A DNA stretch of 61,890 bases from Yersinia aldovae ATCC 35236 (GTDB lineage: Bacteria > Pseudomonadota > Gammaproteobacteria > Enterobacterales > Enterobacteriaceae), in assembly GCF_000173735.1 (NCBI RefSeq), contig NZ_ACCB01000026.1:1-61890 (forward strand), read 5' to 3'. Each line of letters opens with the position of its first letter. The stretch's first letter is position 1. Of this stretch, positions 1-7,876 are shown one piece after another. A program made the position numbers and the translations under genes. The notes beneath the pieces are model-generated. The model was not told where the DNA came from, made no database searches, and saw only the letters and a program-made list of their open reading frames with translations.

Positions 1-84
1 AGCGGGGCAAGGTCATTTTGGGCTAACTGAAAAACACAGTACAGGGCCGGGAAGAAAATCGAGCGCCAGAGTGGTAACTCCGGG

Positions 85-432
85 CTAACGGTTGGCCACG
101 TAATCCTTGCTCATCCTGCGCGTAATTTGCGGTTTTGCGTCACTGATTGCCTGCTGTTGTTCCTCATCTTTATGGGCCACTTGCAATAGCCGGATAGCCT
201 CTTGCCGTTCCTGCGGTGATATATGGTCTACCAAGTCCTTAATTAACCGGCTATGCGTTAACGCACTGGGGCTAAGGGTATGGGAAAAGGTCGCATTCAT
301 CACAAAGGTATGGCCACATTCAACATTAGTACAAGCACAATAGAGATCCGCTATATGGCTATGCTTGCGGTTAGTTTTACGAATATGAGCGGGTGTACCA
401 CAATCTGGACAAATAACTTTAAAAACTCGCAT
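85..432 (-). CDS. Ogr/Delta-type phage late transcription activator
   Basis: This 115-residue protein has the zinc finger of the P2 Ogr / P4 Delta family near its N terminus. Cysteines at residues 8, 11, 34 and 39 give the exact C-x2-C-x22-C-x4-C spacing of that family. Family members bind upstream of late promoters of P2-like phages and their satellites and contact the RNA polymerase alpha subunit. The tail after residue 50 is charged and unremarkable. The gene lies downstream of the iterons and the alpha primase gene on the same strand, which fits a P4-like satellite. It could act on the satellite's own late operon or on a helper phage; that is inference. Family assignment is secure. Confidence 0.9.
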   Translation of the reverse strand: MRVFKVICPDCGTPAHIRKTNRKHSHIADLYCACTNVECGHTFVMNATFSHTLSPSALTHSRLIKDLVDHISPQERQEAIRLLQVAHKDEEQQQAISDAKPQITRRMSKDYVANR

Positions 433-534
433 ATTGATATGGCCCTCTGTTTAAAGCCAGAACCGCCAGCCAGAAAATAAGCCTCGAACTGACTCGTTTT
501 TATATTGTCTCTTACGCCTGTGACTGGTATCAGT

Positions 535-714
535 GGTAACGCTGGTAACACCTTTGATTTATATAGATAAACTGAGTTACCACTGAGCAATATCAACTGG
601 TAACCGGTGGTAACAGGCTGATTTCTGTTACCAGTGTTACCAATAGCCCTCTACTACTGGTAACAGCCCTGCCCCTTGCGGCTTATGGTTGTTACCTCTG
701 TTACCAGTGTTACC
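535..714. repeat. Iteron cluster, probable satellite replication origin or crr
   Basis: Eleven copies of the hexamer GGTAAC or its complement GTTACC lie within 180 bases. Direct copies start at 535, 544, 599, 609 and 659, and inverted copies at 576, 627, 636, 691, 700 and 709. Several neighbours are exactly 9 bases apart (535/544, 627/636, 691/700/709). The cluster sits just downstream of the alpha primase-helicase gene. In P4, the alpha protein binds short iterons in ori and in the cis replication region crr beside its gene, so this is the likely alpha-binding replication element. It also accounts for the 310-base gene-free stretch between 432 and 743. Confidence 0.75.
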
Positions 715-742
715 AGTTCTCAATAAGACTCGCGTAAGTGTA

Positions 743-3427
743 TTAACCTAAAACCGTGCTATTGAACTGATAGACCCGTTTCAGCCCCATTTCTGGCAGG
801 CGAATGTTTTTCTGTGTCCGGGCATCCTCTGGCACATCGAGATAACCGGCCTTGACGCAGAGTTGAGCCACTTTCTTGGCATCAAAGCCCTTGCAGATTT
901 CTTTCCAGCCGGTGGCCAAAATAAAGAACGTCGTCACCGCATCTTCTTTGTTATTGCCTTTATCCACTCGCCGGAAGCCCACCATGTTAGCCGGGCGGCT
1001 GCGCTCGTCATGCCAGTCAGCAAAGCGGCTGAACTGATTACGGGTAATGAACTCTTTCACCTGCTCCAGTGCGGCAGCGTCTTCCTGATTGGCGGTGTGA
1101 CCACGATCCCCCATCCACGCATTAAGGCAGGTTTGTGCTGCCCGAAACGCCTCACCCTCTGGCCAGCCGGTGATCCCCACTTGTGTGGCCAACTCTCCGG
1201 CCATTGCCACCAGTGCAAAACGGGTAACTGCACAGCCCACCTGATTACCGGCGTTCTCCGGGGTAAGCAGCCGGGTATATTCTTTTAGCAGTATCTTGGC
1301 CTTGCTGGTCATGCCGGTCAGGTCTGCGGTTAACAGCCTCAGCCAAGCACGGAACGGCTCGCCATAGCAGGAAGCAACCGCCTGTTCTAAGTGCTCCGAC
1401 AGGGCTTTACCTCCGGCAAAGCCGTGCAACTCTTCAAATACACCATGCTTACCAGAATCACTGGGGATCTGTACCATCCGTACTTCCACCCCGGCATAAG
1501 TACGCTCCCCGGCATTGGCCGCATGTTCGACTAACGACAATTCACCAGTAGACAGAAACAACAGACACCAGCGATTAGCCTCGCGCAAACTGCCGTCAGT
1601 ACGCGCCCGCGCTTTCCCTTGGCCATTCGCCAGCATATAGGCGATATTCCCGGCCTCTCTGCCATCCACTTCCCGTATTTCGTCTAACATCAAGGTGGCA
1701 TCATTACGGCGGCTGGCAGTGCCTTCCAACGCGTTACCGGTTGAGCGCCACGTATGCCAGAAGTCAGTGCCACCACAGACTGAAGCCGCTACTTTCATAG
1801 TGGTAGTTTTACCGTCCGTTGATTCCCCTTTCAGGTGATAACCACCGCCACCCACACCGACCAGTTTTAACAGTGGTGAGGCAAAAGAGAGACTGACAGA
1901 AAACGCCACCCGGCCATTACCGACGCAATAACGGGAAATCTGATCGCGCCATTCGTCCAGTGTTCCAGCAGTTCTGAAATCCCGGCCCTGTACGCTGGCG
2001 GTTTGTAAGATTACCGATTCGGCCCCAACGCCGATCACTTCGTCTTGCAGCACATAAACCGAACCATGCCAGCCGGTTTTATTAACACAAGTTACCTTGC
2101 GCTCTGGCTTGCACAGGGAAAGGTATTCCATCAAATGCGCCCGCGCCTGCCCGGTGGTACTGATATAAGACAGGCCATTGCTCAACAGAATGCGCCGCAG
2201 CTCTTCCCCGCTGCTACTGAGCATCTCCATCGGCATGGCCCACTTACGACTAATACCGTTGGTGTCTTCCCACTCCAGCAAACGACCATAGTTGCCGCCG
2301 TCAGAATCGCAGGTAATCGCCGTGACTCTTACCGGGCTGCACAGTTTGATATTGCGGATCTCGGTATCACCATCAGACTTATTCACCAGCTTGTCATACC
2401 AGAGATATTCCTGCGTTAAGCGGAACCCCTGCGGCAGTTTGGTTTTGCCTTTACCAAACAGGATCATTTCTTCCCGAAAGGCTTTTTTGGCCCGTTCCAA
2501 CCCGTTATCACGGCGGTAATCATCCCAATCCGCTTTATGGCGGGTTGGGGGTAGTGATACCCAACCATCTACCGCTTTGGCGGCTTTCTCGGCCCACTGC
2601 TTACCGGTGTTCTCTTTACCATCATCAAAATCGTTATCCCCGGCGATAATCAACCGCGCATCGGGCCATTTATGGCGCAGGTGTTGCGCCACGTTCGGCA
2701 GGTTGTTAGCCGCGACTGCCGCCACAACCAGCCCATCAGTTAACATATCCAGCGTTAAAGCTGTGGCATAACCCTCAGTGATAACTACCAGCTCCGGGTT
2801 ATCCCCTGCCTCTAATGGGTGAACCGCAATAAACGCCCCTTTAAGCACCGTATTGGGCAATAACCGCTTGTCACCTAACGGGCTGATAAGCTGGCCACCG
2901 GTTAACCTGCCGTCGATATCAGTTAGCGGTAACAACAAAGAGCCTGCCGGGAAGTCCATCCCTCCCGTTTTATGAACATCCTGCGTAATAGATTGGCTAT
3001 GACCAGACAGCCCCTTATCAGCCAGATAACTGCTTTCTCCACTGCTGCAACGGGCCAGCAAAGCGTGGTAAGCCTTGGCCACCATCGCCTTTTTGCGCTC
3101 TTCGGGAATTTCATTTCTGGCAGGCTTAATCGCTTCCTGCGGTGCATTCGGTAAGGCTAGCGCCTTGGCCACCTCAGTTGCCGCCTGAAATGCCCCGTTG
3201 CCAGATACCAAACGAATGAGATCCAACCCATCACCATGACTGCACTGGCTACAAATCCATGTGCCACGGCCCTCTTGATCATCAAAGCGGAAACGATCAC
3301 TACCGCCACACTTCGGGCAAGCACCGTGTTTACCATTCTCCGGCACGGTAATACCCAGCGCTGGCAAAATATGCAGCCAACGCCCACGGGCCGCTTGCAG
3401 CGTTTCAGAGACAAATTGATTGCTCAT
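743..3427 (-). CDS. P4 alpha-like primase-helicase
   Basis: This 894-residue multidomain replication protein resembles P4 gp-alpha, which combines primase, 3'-5' helicase and origin-binding activities. The N terminus carries a primase zinc ribbon with Cys37, Cys40, Cys59 and Cys62. A Toprim-like segment follows near residues 210-300, with a glutamate in TEGYATA and an acidic patch at AGDNDFDD. The C-terminal half is a DUF927-type helicase with Walker A GESTDGKTTT near residue 535 and Walker B LMLDEI near 580. Its length exceeds the 777 residues of P4 alpha but is normal for the Toprim/DUF927 group. Two small genes lie immediately upstream on the same strand, and the GGTAAC iterons lie downstream. 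Confidence 0.93.
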   Translation of the reverse strand: MSNQFVSETLQAARGRWLHILPALGITVPENGKHGACPKCGGSDRFRFDDQEGRGTWICSQCSHGDGLDLIRLVSGNGAFQAATEVAKALALPNAPQEAIKPARNEIPEERKKAMVAKAYHALLARCSSGESSYLADKGLSGHSQSITQDVHKTGGMDFPAGSLLLPLTDIDGRLTGGQLISPLGDKRLLPNTVLKGAFIAVHPLEAGDNPELVVITEGYATALTLDMLTDGLVVAAVAANNLPNVAQHLRHKWPDARLIIAGDNDFDDGKENTGKQWAEKAAKAVDGWVSLPPTRHKADWDDYRRDNGLERAKKAFREEMILFGKGKTKLPQGFRLTQEYLWYDKLVNKSDGDTEIRNIKLCSPVRVTAITCDSDGGNYGRLLEWEDTNGISRKWAMPMEMLSSSGEELRRILLSNGLSYISTTGQARAHLMEYLSLCKPERKVTCVNKTGWHGSVYVLQDEVIGVGAESVILQTASVQGRDFRTAGTLDEWRDQISRYCVGNGRVAFSVSLSFASPLLKLVGVGGGGYHLKGESTDGKTTTMKVAASVCGGTDFWHTWRSTGNALEGTASRRNDATLMLDEIREVDGREAGNIAYMLANGQGKARARTDGSLREANRWCLLFLSTGELSLVEHAANAGERTYAGVEVRMVQIPSDSGKHGVFEELHGFAGGKALSEHLEQAVASCYGEPFRAWLRLLTADLTGMTSKAKILLKEYTRLLTPENAGNQVGCAVTRFALVAMAGELATQVGITGWPEGEAFRAAQTCLNAWMGDRGHTANQEDAAALEQVKEFITRNQFSRFADWHDERSRPANMVGFRRVDKGNNKEDAVTTFFILATGWKEICKGFDAKKVAQLCVKAGYLDVPEDARTQKNIRLPEMGLKRVYQFNSTVLG

Positions 3428-3478
3428 CGCGGCGTCTCCATCGTAAATATGAAAAGAAATAACAGTGACGGGAATAAA

Positions 3479-3697
3479 TTAACGGCGCTCATTCTTTCCC
3501 CTGTCAAATTCGTTATCCAATACAGAATCTAAATCTTCATAAATACAATCAAAGACAGCCGCTATATTGACTGAATTAACATGAGGCTGTGGGGTTTCAT
3601 TTTTTGAGTACAACAACTCTCTCATTAATTCTGAAACCAGCATGGCCCGTAGAACCTTATCTACACTTCCCTGCGCTAAATTATATTTAGTCGTCAT
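3479..3697 (-). CDS. Small satellite protein of unknown function
   Basis: This 72-residue acidic protein begins MTTKYNLAQG, and its start is set by a strong AGGAGG ribosome site 7 bases upstream. The reading frame stays open further upstream, but no similarly placed ribosome site supports a longer product, and the extension would lie opposite the ribbon-helix-helix gene. It sits between the Icd-like gene and alpha, with its start one base beyond the end of the upstream gene, so the three probably share one early transcript. I recognise no family. The predicted structure is mostly helical. Function unknown. Confidence 0.7.
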   Translation of the reverse strand: MTTKYNLAQGSVDKVLRAMLVSELMRELLYSKNETPQPHVNSVNIAAVFDCIYEDLDSVLDNEFDRGKNERR

Positions 3698-3698
3698 G

Positions 3699-3869
3699 TT
3701 ATGCCTCCTGCACAGGCAAACGCCCGGCAAAAAGCAGTATGTAATCTGCGGCATAACGGCGGCGGGCCGTCTTCTCATTCTCTGCGGTGATATGCAGCAT
3801 GACAGGGCTAATTTTCTGTTGGGTGCGGTTGATCGCCGCAAAGATGTAGGTACACTTTGACGTAGCCAT
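3699..3869 (-). CDS. Icd-like small protein of P4-type satellites
   Basis: This 56-residue protein ends in DYILLFAGRLPVQEA, which matches the conserved C terminus of proteins commonly annotated as host cell division inhibitor Icd-like in P4-type elements. The preceding ENEKTARRRYA also fits the family pattern of arginines before the final beta strand. The ATG at 3867-3869 is preceded by AGAGGAACTAACGCA, which contains a usable AGAGGA ribosome site. Its stop is next to the start of the following small gene. The name comes from P1/P4 work on division inhibition; whether this copy blocks division is not shown by the sequence. Confidence 0.7.
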   Translation of the reverse strand: MATSKCTYIFAAINRTQQKISPVMLHITAENEKTARRRYAADYILLFAGRLPVQEA

Positions 3870-3955
3870 TGCGTTAGTTCCTCTAACATGATGGTCAGGC
3901 CCGGCTTGGTGTTGGTAGCACCTTGACGGGCCGCTGTATTTTGTCGGTACGCCGT

Positions 3956-4012
3956 GTTAACGTACGTACCTAACGAAAGACAGCTTATGAGGTTATGTAC
4001 GTACGTGTCAAC
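3956..4012. promoter_or_regulatory. GTACGTAC inverted repeat, probable operator
   Basis: Two arms, GTTAACGTACGTAC (3956-3969) and GTACGTACGTGTCAAC (3997-4012), form an imperfect inverted repeat around the start codon of the ribbon-helix-helix gene. The core GTACGTAC is itself palindromic. Such symmetric tandem sites are typical of Arc/MetJ-type ribbon-helix-helix autoregulation. The site lies between the rightward regulator gene and the leftward early genes and could control both. Confidence 0.6.
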
Positions 4013-4196
4013 TATAAAACGAGATAAAAGCCCGAAAGGTGACGGTCTATCGCCAACATTCCAAATTCGTATCGCGCCAGAACTGCGTGAACAACTTAAT
4101 GCGGAAGCGGCTAAAGATGGCGTAAGCCTTGGTAATTGGTTTAAAGAGCTAGCCCGGCAGGAATTAAAACGCCGTGGCATAGAACCTAAAGCATAA
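3987..4196 (+). CDS. Ribbon-helix-helix DNA-binding protein
   Basis: This protein of about 69 residues contains a ribbon-helix-helix fold of the Arc/HicB C-terminal type. A beta strand (SPTFQIRIAP) is followed by two helices (ELREQLNAEAAKDG, then VSLGNWFKELARQELKRRG). It runs against all neighbouring satellite genes and starts inside a GTACGTAC palindrome, suggesting it is an autoregulated repressor of the early region. ATG 3987 is used here. An upstream ATG at 3954 or a GTG at 4005 remain possible because no strong ribosome site decides the start. No partner toxin is adjacent, so an antitoxin role is not supported. Confidence 0.75.
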   Translation: MRLCTYVSTIKRDKSPKGDGLSPTFQIRIAPELREQLNAEAAKDGVSLGNWFKELARQELKRRGIEPKA

Positions 4197-4325
4197 ATAC
4201 TTTTGTCAGTAATATAACCGTATATATCCGAACCTATTTTATTGACGGAAATAACGGTGAATGAGATAGTCAAATCAGCATTAATTGAATTATTTATCAT
4301 TGTTATTTTCCGATAGTAGAGAACC

Positions 4326-4349
4326 ATACCCGGCCCAGCAGCCGGGTAT
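4326..4349 (+). terminator. Hairpin after the RHH gene
   Basis: A perfect 9-base stem ATACCCGGC / GCCGGGTAT with a 6-base loop is followed by TTCTT on the plus strand. It lies between the converging RHH gene and the capsid-region operon and probably ends rightward transcription, perhaps both. Confidence 0.65.
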
Positions 4350-4370
4350 TTCTTATCTGTAATATAAGAA

Positions 4371-4892
4371 TTAACTTAGCGCTATTGCGGAAACCCAGCC
4401 TTTACCAGCCATAATAGTGGCGTCTGATAAACTAAATTCCCTCGGCTTACTTATTTTTGCTTTAACACCACGCTTAGAAAAATATGAACGGTTAGCACTA
4501 AAACGTAACCGGTCAGTGCCAATGCTGGCAGGGCTATCAGTAACCGCCAAACCACTTAAATAAAAATGACCTTTGTCCTGAAAATCTTCTTCCACTTCGA
4601 TGGAGCAAAACAGCTTTTGCCCCAGTTCGTTATAACTCATCAATTTGGCCGTGGGCCGGATACGGGCATACAAATGAACAATACCACTTTGCTTATCACT
4701 GCGTAGCGCCAGCACCTCGCCTAAATTATCCCGGTCACGTTTGTGTTCTTCCCAAATCAATGCCGTGTAAGTGCGTACGTCGTAGGTTTCGGCCATATCA
4801 AGCAGCCACTGGGATTCAATTTTGCGGCCATCAATGGTAGTTCCCTCGGTGGCGATACATATCCAACCGGTAGTTAATTGCGAATCCGTCAT
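4371..4892 (-). CDS. Shortened P2 gpO-type capsid maturation protease
   Basis: This 173-residue protein belongs to the GPO family of P2 capsid scaffold/protease proteins. The serine protease core is complete. Asp21 (TIDGR), His50 (WEEHK) and Ser120 (AVTDSPAS) match the Asp-His-Ser triad of P2 gpO, with the same 29-residue Asp-His spacing. P2 gpO is 284 residues, and its C-terminal half is the scaffold that nucleates the shell. Here only about 50 residues follow the catalytic serine, so the scaffold portion is largely missing. The gene lies 8 bases after the capsid gene on the same strand. The protein is predicted to process the adjacent capsid protein but probably cannot scaffold assembly alone. 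Confidence 0.85.
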   Translation of the reverse strand: MTDSQLTTGWICIATEGTTIDGRKIESQWLLDMAETYDVRTYTALIWEEHKRDRDNLGEVLALRSDKQSGIVHLYARIRPTAKLMSYNELGQKLFCSIEVEEDFQDKGHFYLSGLAVTDSPASIGTDRLRFSANRSYFSKRGVKAKISKPREFSLSDATIMAGKGWVSAIALS

Positions 4893-4900
4893 TTGCTACC

Positions 4901-5902
4901 TCACTTCTTAACCAGAGTAATAGCGGTTTCATCTGCGGCGGCATACAAGAAACCATTACCCAAGGCATAACCCTCATTGCGCAGGTAGCTATGTTCGTAG
5001 GCGCTACGGTCTTCAACAAATTCAGCCCGAAAACGGCGGCTTCCTTTCTGTGTATAAATATGCAGATTGCTCAATGTAGTTACCACCAAGCGTTTACCGG
5101 GCATAAATGGCGGGACAAAGGCAAAACGACCAGCAACTGAACCCATTAGCATTTGTGCCGCTGCTGTATCTGCCGGGCGGTCTGCGGCATTAAATAAACG
5201 TAGCCTTTCCGCTGCCGCCAGTTCTGCCCCCACCATGACCACTAAGCGGGGATCTTCCCGGTAGGCTTCGGGGATTTTTTCCGTAATTAAATGGTTAGCC
5301 AGGGCATCTAAATGTGGAAATTCGCCCCCTTCACCAAGGATTAATTCATCAGTTATAATCTGAGATCCGTTATTAAAGTCTTTGGCTATGGTGTGCCAAC
5401 CAATATTAACGTCCTCCCCTTTTGGATTAGCTATAGGATCTGTTGGATAAGCAATTCGCTGACCATTAAGGCCCACCCGCAACATATCCAATGAAATTGC
5501 CATACCGAAGAAATCAGAAACAGTCTGAGTAAAGTGCTCAATACCACCAATATTGGCAATCGTGCCCATTCGCTCATAAGATAGCGAAGCACAAGAATCC
5601 GTATCAGCCAACGAATAATCAGTGCCTGCAACTTTTAATTCGCGATTAAAACGCCCATTAATAGAGCGCCCGGTATATAAAGTGGATTCACCTATTTCAA
5701 TACATTGCCCTTGCAACTCCTCCACATCCAGTAACGTAATATTATTCATCATCCAGCCTGATTCCAGCATAGACATACGTAACTGATTTTCAGCCGGTTC
5801 AGATATTGAAAAACTCTTTTCATTATCGAATGCTTGACTAATACTGCCAATAAAATTGGCATGAAACTGTCCTGCCATAGCAGGAGGATTGACTCTGGCC
5901 AT
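4901..5902 (-). CDS. P2 gpN-type major capsid protein
   Basis: This 333-residue protein resembles the P2 major capsid family (gpN, 357 residues). Conserved landmarks include MLRVGLNGQ followed by DPIANPKGEDVNIGW (P2: MAGFNG, SNPMLQDVAVGW), GEGGEFPHLDALA, and EDPRLVVMVGAEL (P2: EDPDLVVIVGRQL). The C-terminal strand LVVTTLSNLHIYTQKGSRRR-like segment matches the P2 region with LSIYYMDDSHRR. P4 itself has no capsid gene and reuses the helper's shell, so this gene in a P4-like element is notable. It is flanked by a coiled-coil protein gene upstream (40-base gap) and the gpO-type protease downstream. It is full length with no frameshift. Confidence 0.88.
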   Translation of the reverse strand: MARVNPPAMAGQFHANFIGSISQAFDNEKSFSISEPAENQLRMSMLESGWMMNNITLLDVEELQGQCIEIGESTLYTGRSINGRFNRELKVAGTDYSLADTDSCASLSYERMGTIANIGGIEHFTQTVSDFFGMAISLDMLRVGLNGQRIAYPTDPIANPKGEDVNIGWHTIAKDFNNGSQIITDELILGEGGEFPHLDALANHLITEKIPEAYREDPRLVVMVGAELAAAERLRLFNAADRPADTAAAQMLMGSVAGRFAFVPPFMPGKRLVVTTLSNLHIYTQKGSRRFRAEFVEDRSAYEHSYLRNEGYALGNGFLYAAADETAITLVKK

Positions 5903-5942
5903 TAGTGTTACCTTATATTATATAATTTAAGTTTATTTATTA

Positions 5943-6797
5943 TTAAAGTGAGTTTTTTATTGCTCGTTTTTTATCAGTGAGCCAACTAGATTTCTTTTTC
6001 ATCAGCCCAACAAAATCATCCAGAGACATTTTACTTCTCATACTTTCAGACTCGATTTGATAATACTGTTTACTTAACATAGCAATTTCTTCTCCTCCAT
6101 TACTTAGTAAGTATTTATCTTTAGGTACAGTGCATTTTTCTAATATACTTTTAAACGCACATTCTAATTTATTTAGCTCTTTCCAAACATACTGATGGGA
6201 TGTTAGCCCGCTGCTAAATCTATCCCCCTGATAGGTTTGTGATGGCAGAGAATCCATTGGTAATAGCTCCATGACTTTACCTTTAAAACCTTTACTTCCC
6301 TCACTCAGCATCTGCTCAACCTGTCCTCGCAGAAGCCCTAACAATCCTTTACGTGCTGAGACTGAGGCTTTAGTATTTTCTAACCTTAGCTGTGCATTCT
6401 CCACACGGTCATTAAGATTAGACATTAACTCTCGAATATTACCATTATAACTGGACAGGCTACTGACTCCCCGCTGAGCATTATTTAGCTCAATATTGAG
6501 CTGTGAGATTTCATGCTCTACAGCTTTCACTTTTATTTCTTCTTGCTTACAAATTTGTTGCCCACGTTCAATTAGTGTATTTATTTCACAAGGTGTACAG
6601 TTTGAACGAGAGGTTGCATAACCTGTTAATAATTCGAACTGTTCCAATAAGGGAGCCATTTTCTTTAATCGATATATTTCGATTACCCGGATTGCATAGC
6701 CAGCATCACCCTGCTCAGGGGTAAATGGTATTGGCTGATATGTAGCAATAGTATTAATATCTTCATCGTATTTAGTTAGTGACAATTCTTTTAGCAT
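5943..6797 (-). CDS. Coiled-coil protein of the capsid operon, function unknown
   Basis: This 284-residue protein is almost wholly helical. Long heptad-like stretches lie around residues 75-150 (IKVKAVEHEISQLNIELNNA and following), and a basic C terminus ends in KKKSSWLTDKKRAIKNSL. It begins within the last codons of the AlpA gene (7-base overlap), implying translational coupling, and the capsid gene follows. I recognise no family. In P4, a helical protein of similar size (Sid, 244 residues) is an external scaffold that sets capsid size. By position and shape this could be a Sid analogue or a replacement internal scaffold for the missing gpO half, but no sequence match supports either. Confidence 0.7.
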   Translation of the reverse strand: MLKELSLTKYDEDINTIATYQPIPFTPEQGDAGYAIRVIEIYRLKKMAPLLEQFELLTGYATSRSNCTPCEINTLIERGQQICKQEEIKVKAVEHEISQLNIELNNAQRGVSSLSSYNGNIRELMSNLNDRVENAQLRLENTKASVSARKGLLGLLRGQVEQMLSEGSKGFKGKVMELLPMDSLPSQTYQGDRFSSGLTSHQYVWKELNKLECAFKSILEKCTVPKDKYLLSNGGEEIAMLSKQYYQIESESMRSKMSLDDFVGLMKKKSSWLTDKKRAIKNSL

Positions 6798-7015
6798 CTC
6801 ATTTCTCTCTTTGAAATATTTCCATCAATCCAATTAATTACTTCCCCCTCTACCCATGCAACGGATCGTTCTCCGATAGGGATATTGTTAGGGAAGTTCC
6901 CTTCTTTCATTTTGAAATAAATAGTAGAACGCTTTAACCCGGTAATAGACATTACATCGGGTAATCGTATTAACCTTTTTGCCATATTATTTATGGCAAT
7001 AGAATCCCGCTCCAT
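6791..7015 (-). CDS. AlpA-family transcriptional regulator
   Basis: This 74-residue MerR-type winged helix-turn-helix protein is of the AlpA/Vis group found in P4-like elements. The signature RLIRLPDVMSITGLKRSTIY is followed by FPNNIPIGERSVAWVEGEV, the classical AlpA layout. ATG 7013-7015 is chosen because AAGGAT lies 7 bases upstream. Longer readings to 7198 lack such a site and add non-family sequence. The gene is first of the capsid-region operon and overlaps the coiled-coil gene by 7 bases. P4 Vis controls the late promoter and acts as an excisionase-like factor, so this protein may link excision with late expression. Confidence 0.88.
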   Translation of the reverse strand: MERDSIAINNMAKRLIRLPDVMSITGLKRSTIYFKMKEGNFPNNIPIGERSVAWVEGEVINWIDGNISKREMRC

Positions 7016-7392
7016 AAAGTTATCCTTTAATAGATTTGTATAAATGTGTGAAGACGCTATTAGACTTACATTTCCTCTAACCGATGTAAATATAGGGTTA
7101 GAGAACCATGCCAAATCACACATTAGTTTATGGTCATTTTTTGTACTGCTAAGAGCGAATATTGATGAATATAGGTGAATATGGGTGAGCAGCCTCATTC
7201 GTAAAGAAACGTAAATAACTATAATCTGAGAGCGATACAGCTAAATCCCCTCGGATACCTATAGACTTACATGCAATATGCTTTCTGTAAAGTTCATGAC
7301 TTGGTACTCCCAACAAAACTATTTCTTGTGTTTTTACTTTTTAATAAAAACATCCAATGTTTTTCATCATTGAGTTGGTATTACTTAGTATC

Positions 7393-7460
7393 AGTTAGTA
7401 TTTATTTGTATCGAGTTAATATGAGTTAATATAAATTTCAGTTAATTAAGCTGAAATTTA
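7393..7460. repeat. GTTARTAT direct repeats and an adjoining inverted repeat
   Basis: The run contains GTTAGTAT once and GTTAATAT twice, then GTTAAT, at roughly 10-20 base spacing. It ends in an inverted repeat with arms TAAATTTCAG (7432-7441) and CTGAAATTTA (7451-7460). The roughly 10-base phasing of some copies suggests protein binding on one face of the helix, for example by AlpA or an integrase arm site. No function is established. Confidence 0.45.
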
Positions 7461-7852
7461 TTGAAAAAATAAATGTAACATTTTGTAAAATTAACAACAA
7501 TTTACTGAATACTCCATTGGTTTGCTTAAGAGTCTATCGGACGCCCTTAGATTACTAGTTTTTTGCGGGAATAAAACAAGTGATTTTAGTATAAAAAGCA
7601 GGCAATGAGTTTATCTTGTATGAGTGATTTTTTGGGACTGATTTTGAAGGGCAATGAATACTAATAAAGGACAGGGAAGGACAGTAAGTAAAAATCAAGA
7701 AATTCGTGAAGTTTCTATCGATTAGAATTAGTCATGTGAAAACTGATTATCAGTCATATCGCTATAAGCCCGAAAATAAACGTATAGCGATATGTATAAA
7801 CAATTAACTTAAAAGTAAAAATAAGCACTAAAAACACATAATTAAGATAAAA

Positions 7853-7876
7853 GTTCGATTCCAGTCGGGGACACCA
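7853..7876 (+). other. tRNA 3'-end remnant, probable attachment site of the satellite
   Basis: The 24 bases starting GTTCGATTCC and ending GGGGACACCA look like the T-loop and acceptor end of a tRNA gene, including the CCA. The rest of a tRNA is absent upstream. From memory, the 3' end of enterobacterial argW (tRNA-Arg CCU) shares GTTCGATTCC and GGGGACACCA. P4-type integrases recombine at tRNA 3' ends, so this is the likely right att site; the intact tRNA and integrase should lie left of the window. Confidence 0.7.

Noticed and set aside
351-596. An 81-residue minus-strand frame across the iterons
   Set aside because: It reads through the GGTAAC repeats and overlaps the Ogr/Delta gene; no ribosome site or family match.
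535-714. Possible CRISPR array
   Set aside because: The repeat unit is a 6-9 base iteron in both orientations without 30-base spacers, and no cas genes are present.
863-1288. A 141-residue plus-strand frame inside the alpha gene
   Set aside because: Antisense shadow of the well-supported primase-helicase; no family features.
3479-4327. A 282-residue open frame on the minus strand
   Set aside because: Only its last 72 residues have a ribosome site and gene-like context. The rest overlaps the Icd-like gene in another frame and lies opposite the RHH gene.
7530-7580. P2/P4-type cos site in the satellite's right end
   Set aside because: No sequence near the P2/P4 cos core was found here; it may lie outside the window.
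7853-7876. A functional tRNA gene
   Set aside because: Only the T-loop and acceptor end are present; no D or anticodon arm lies upstream.
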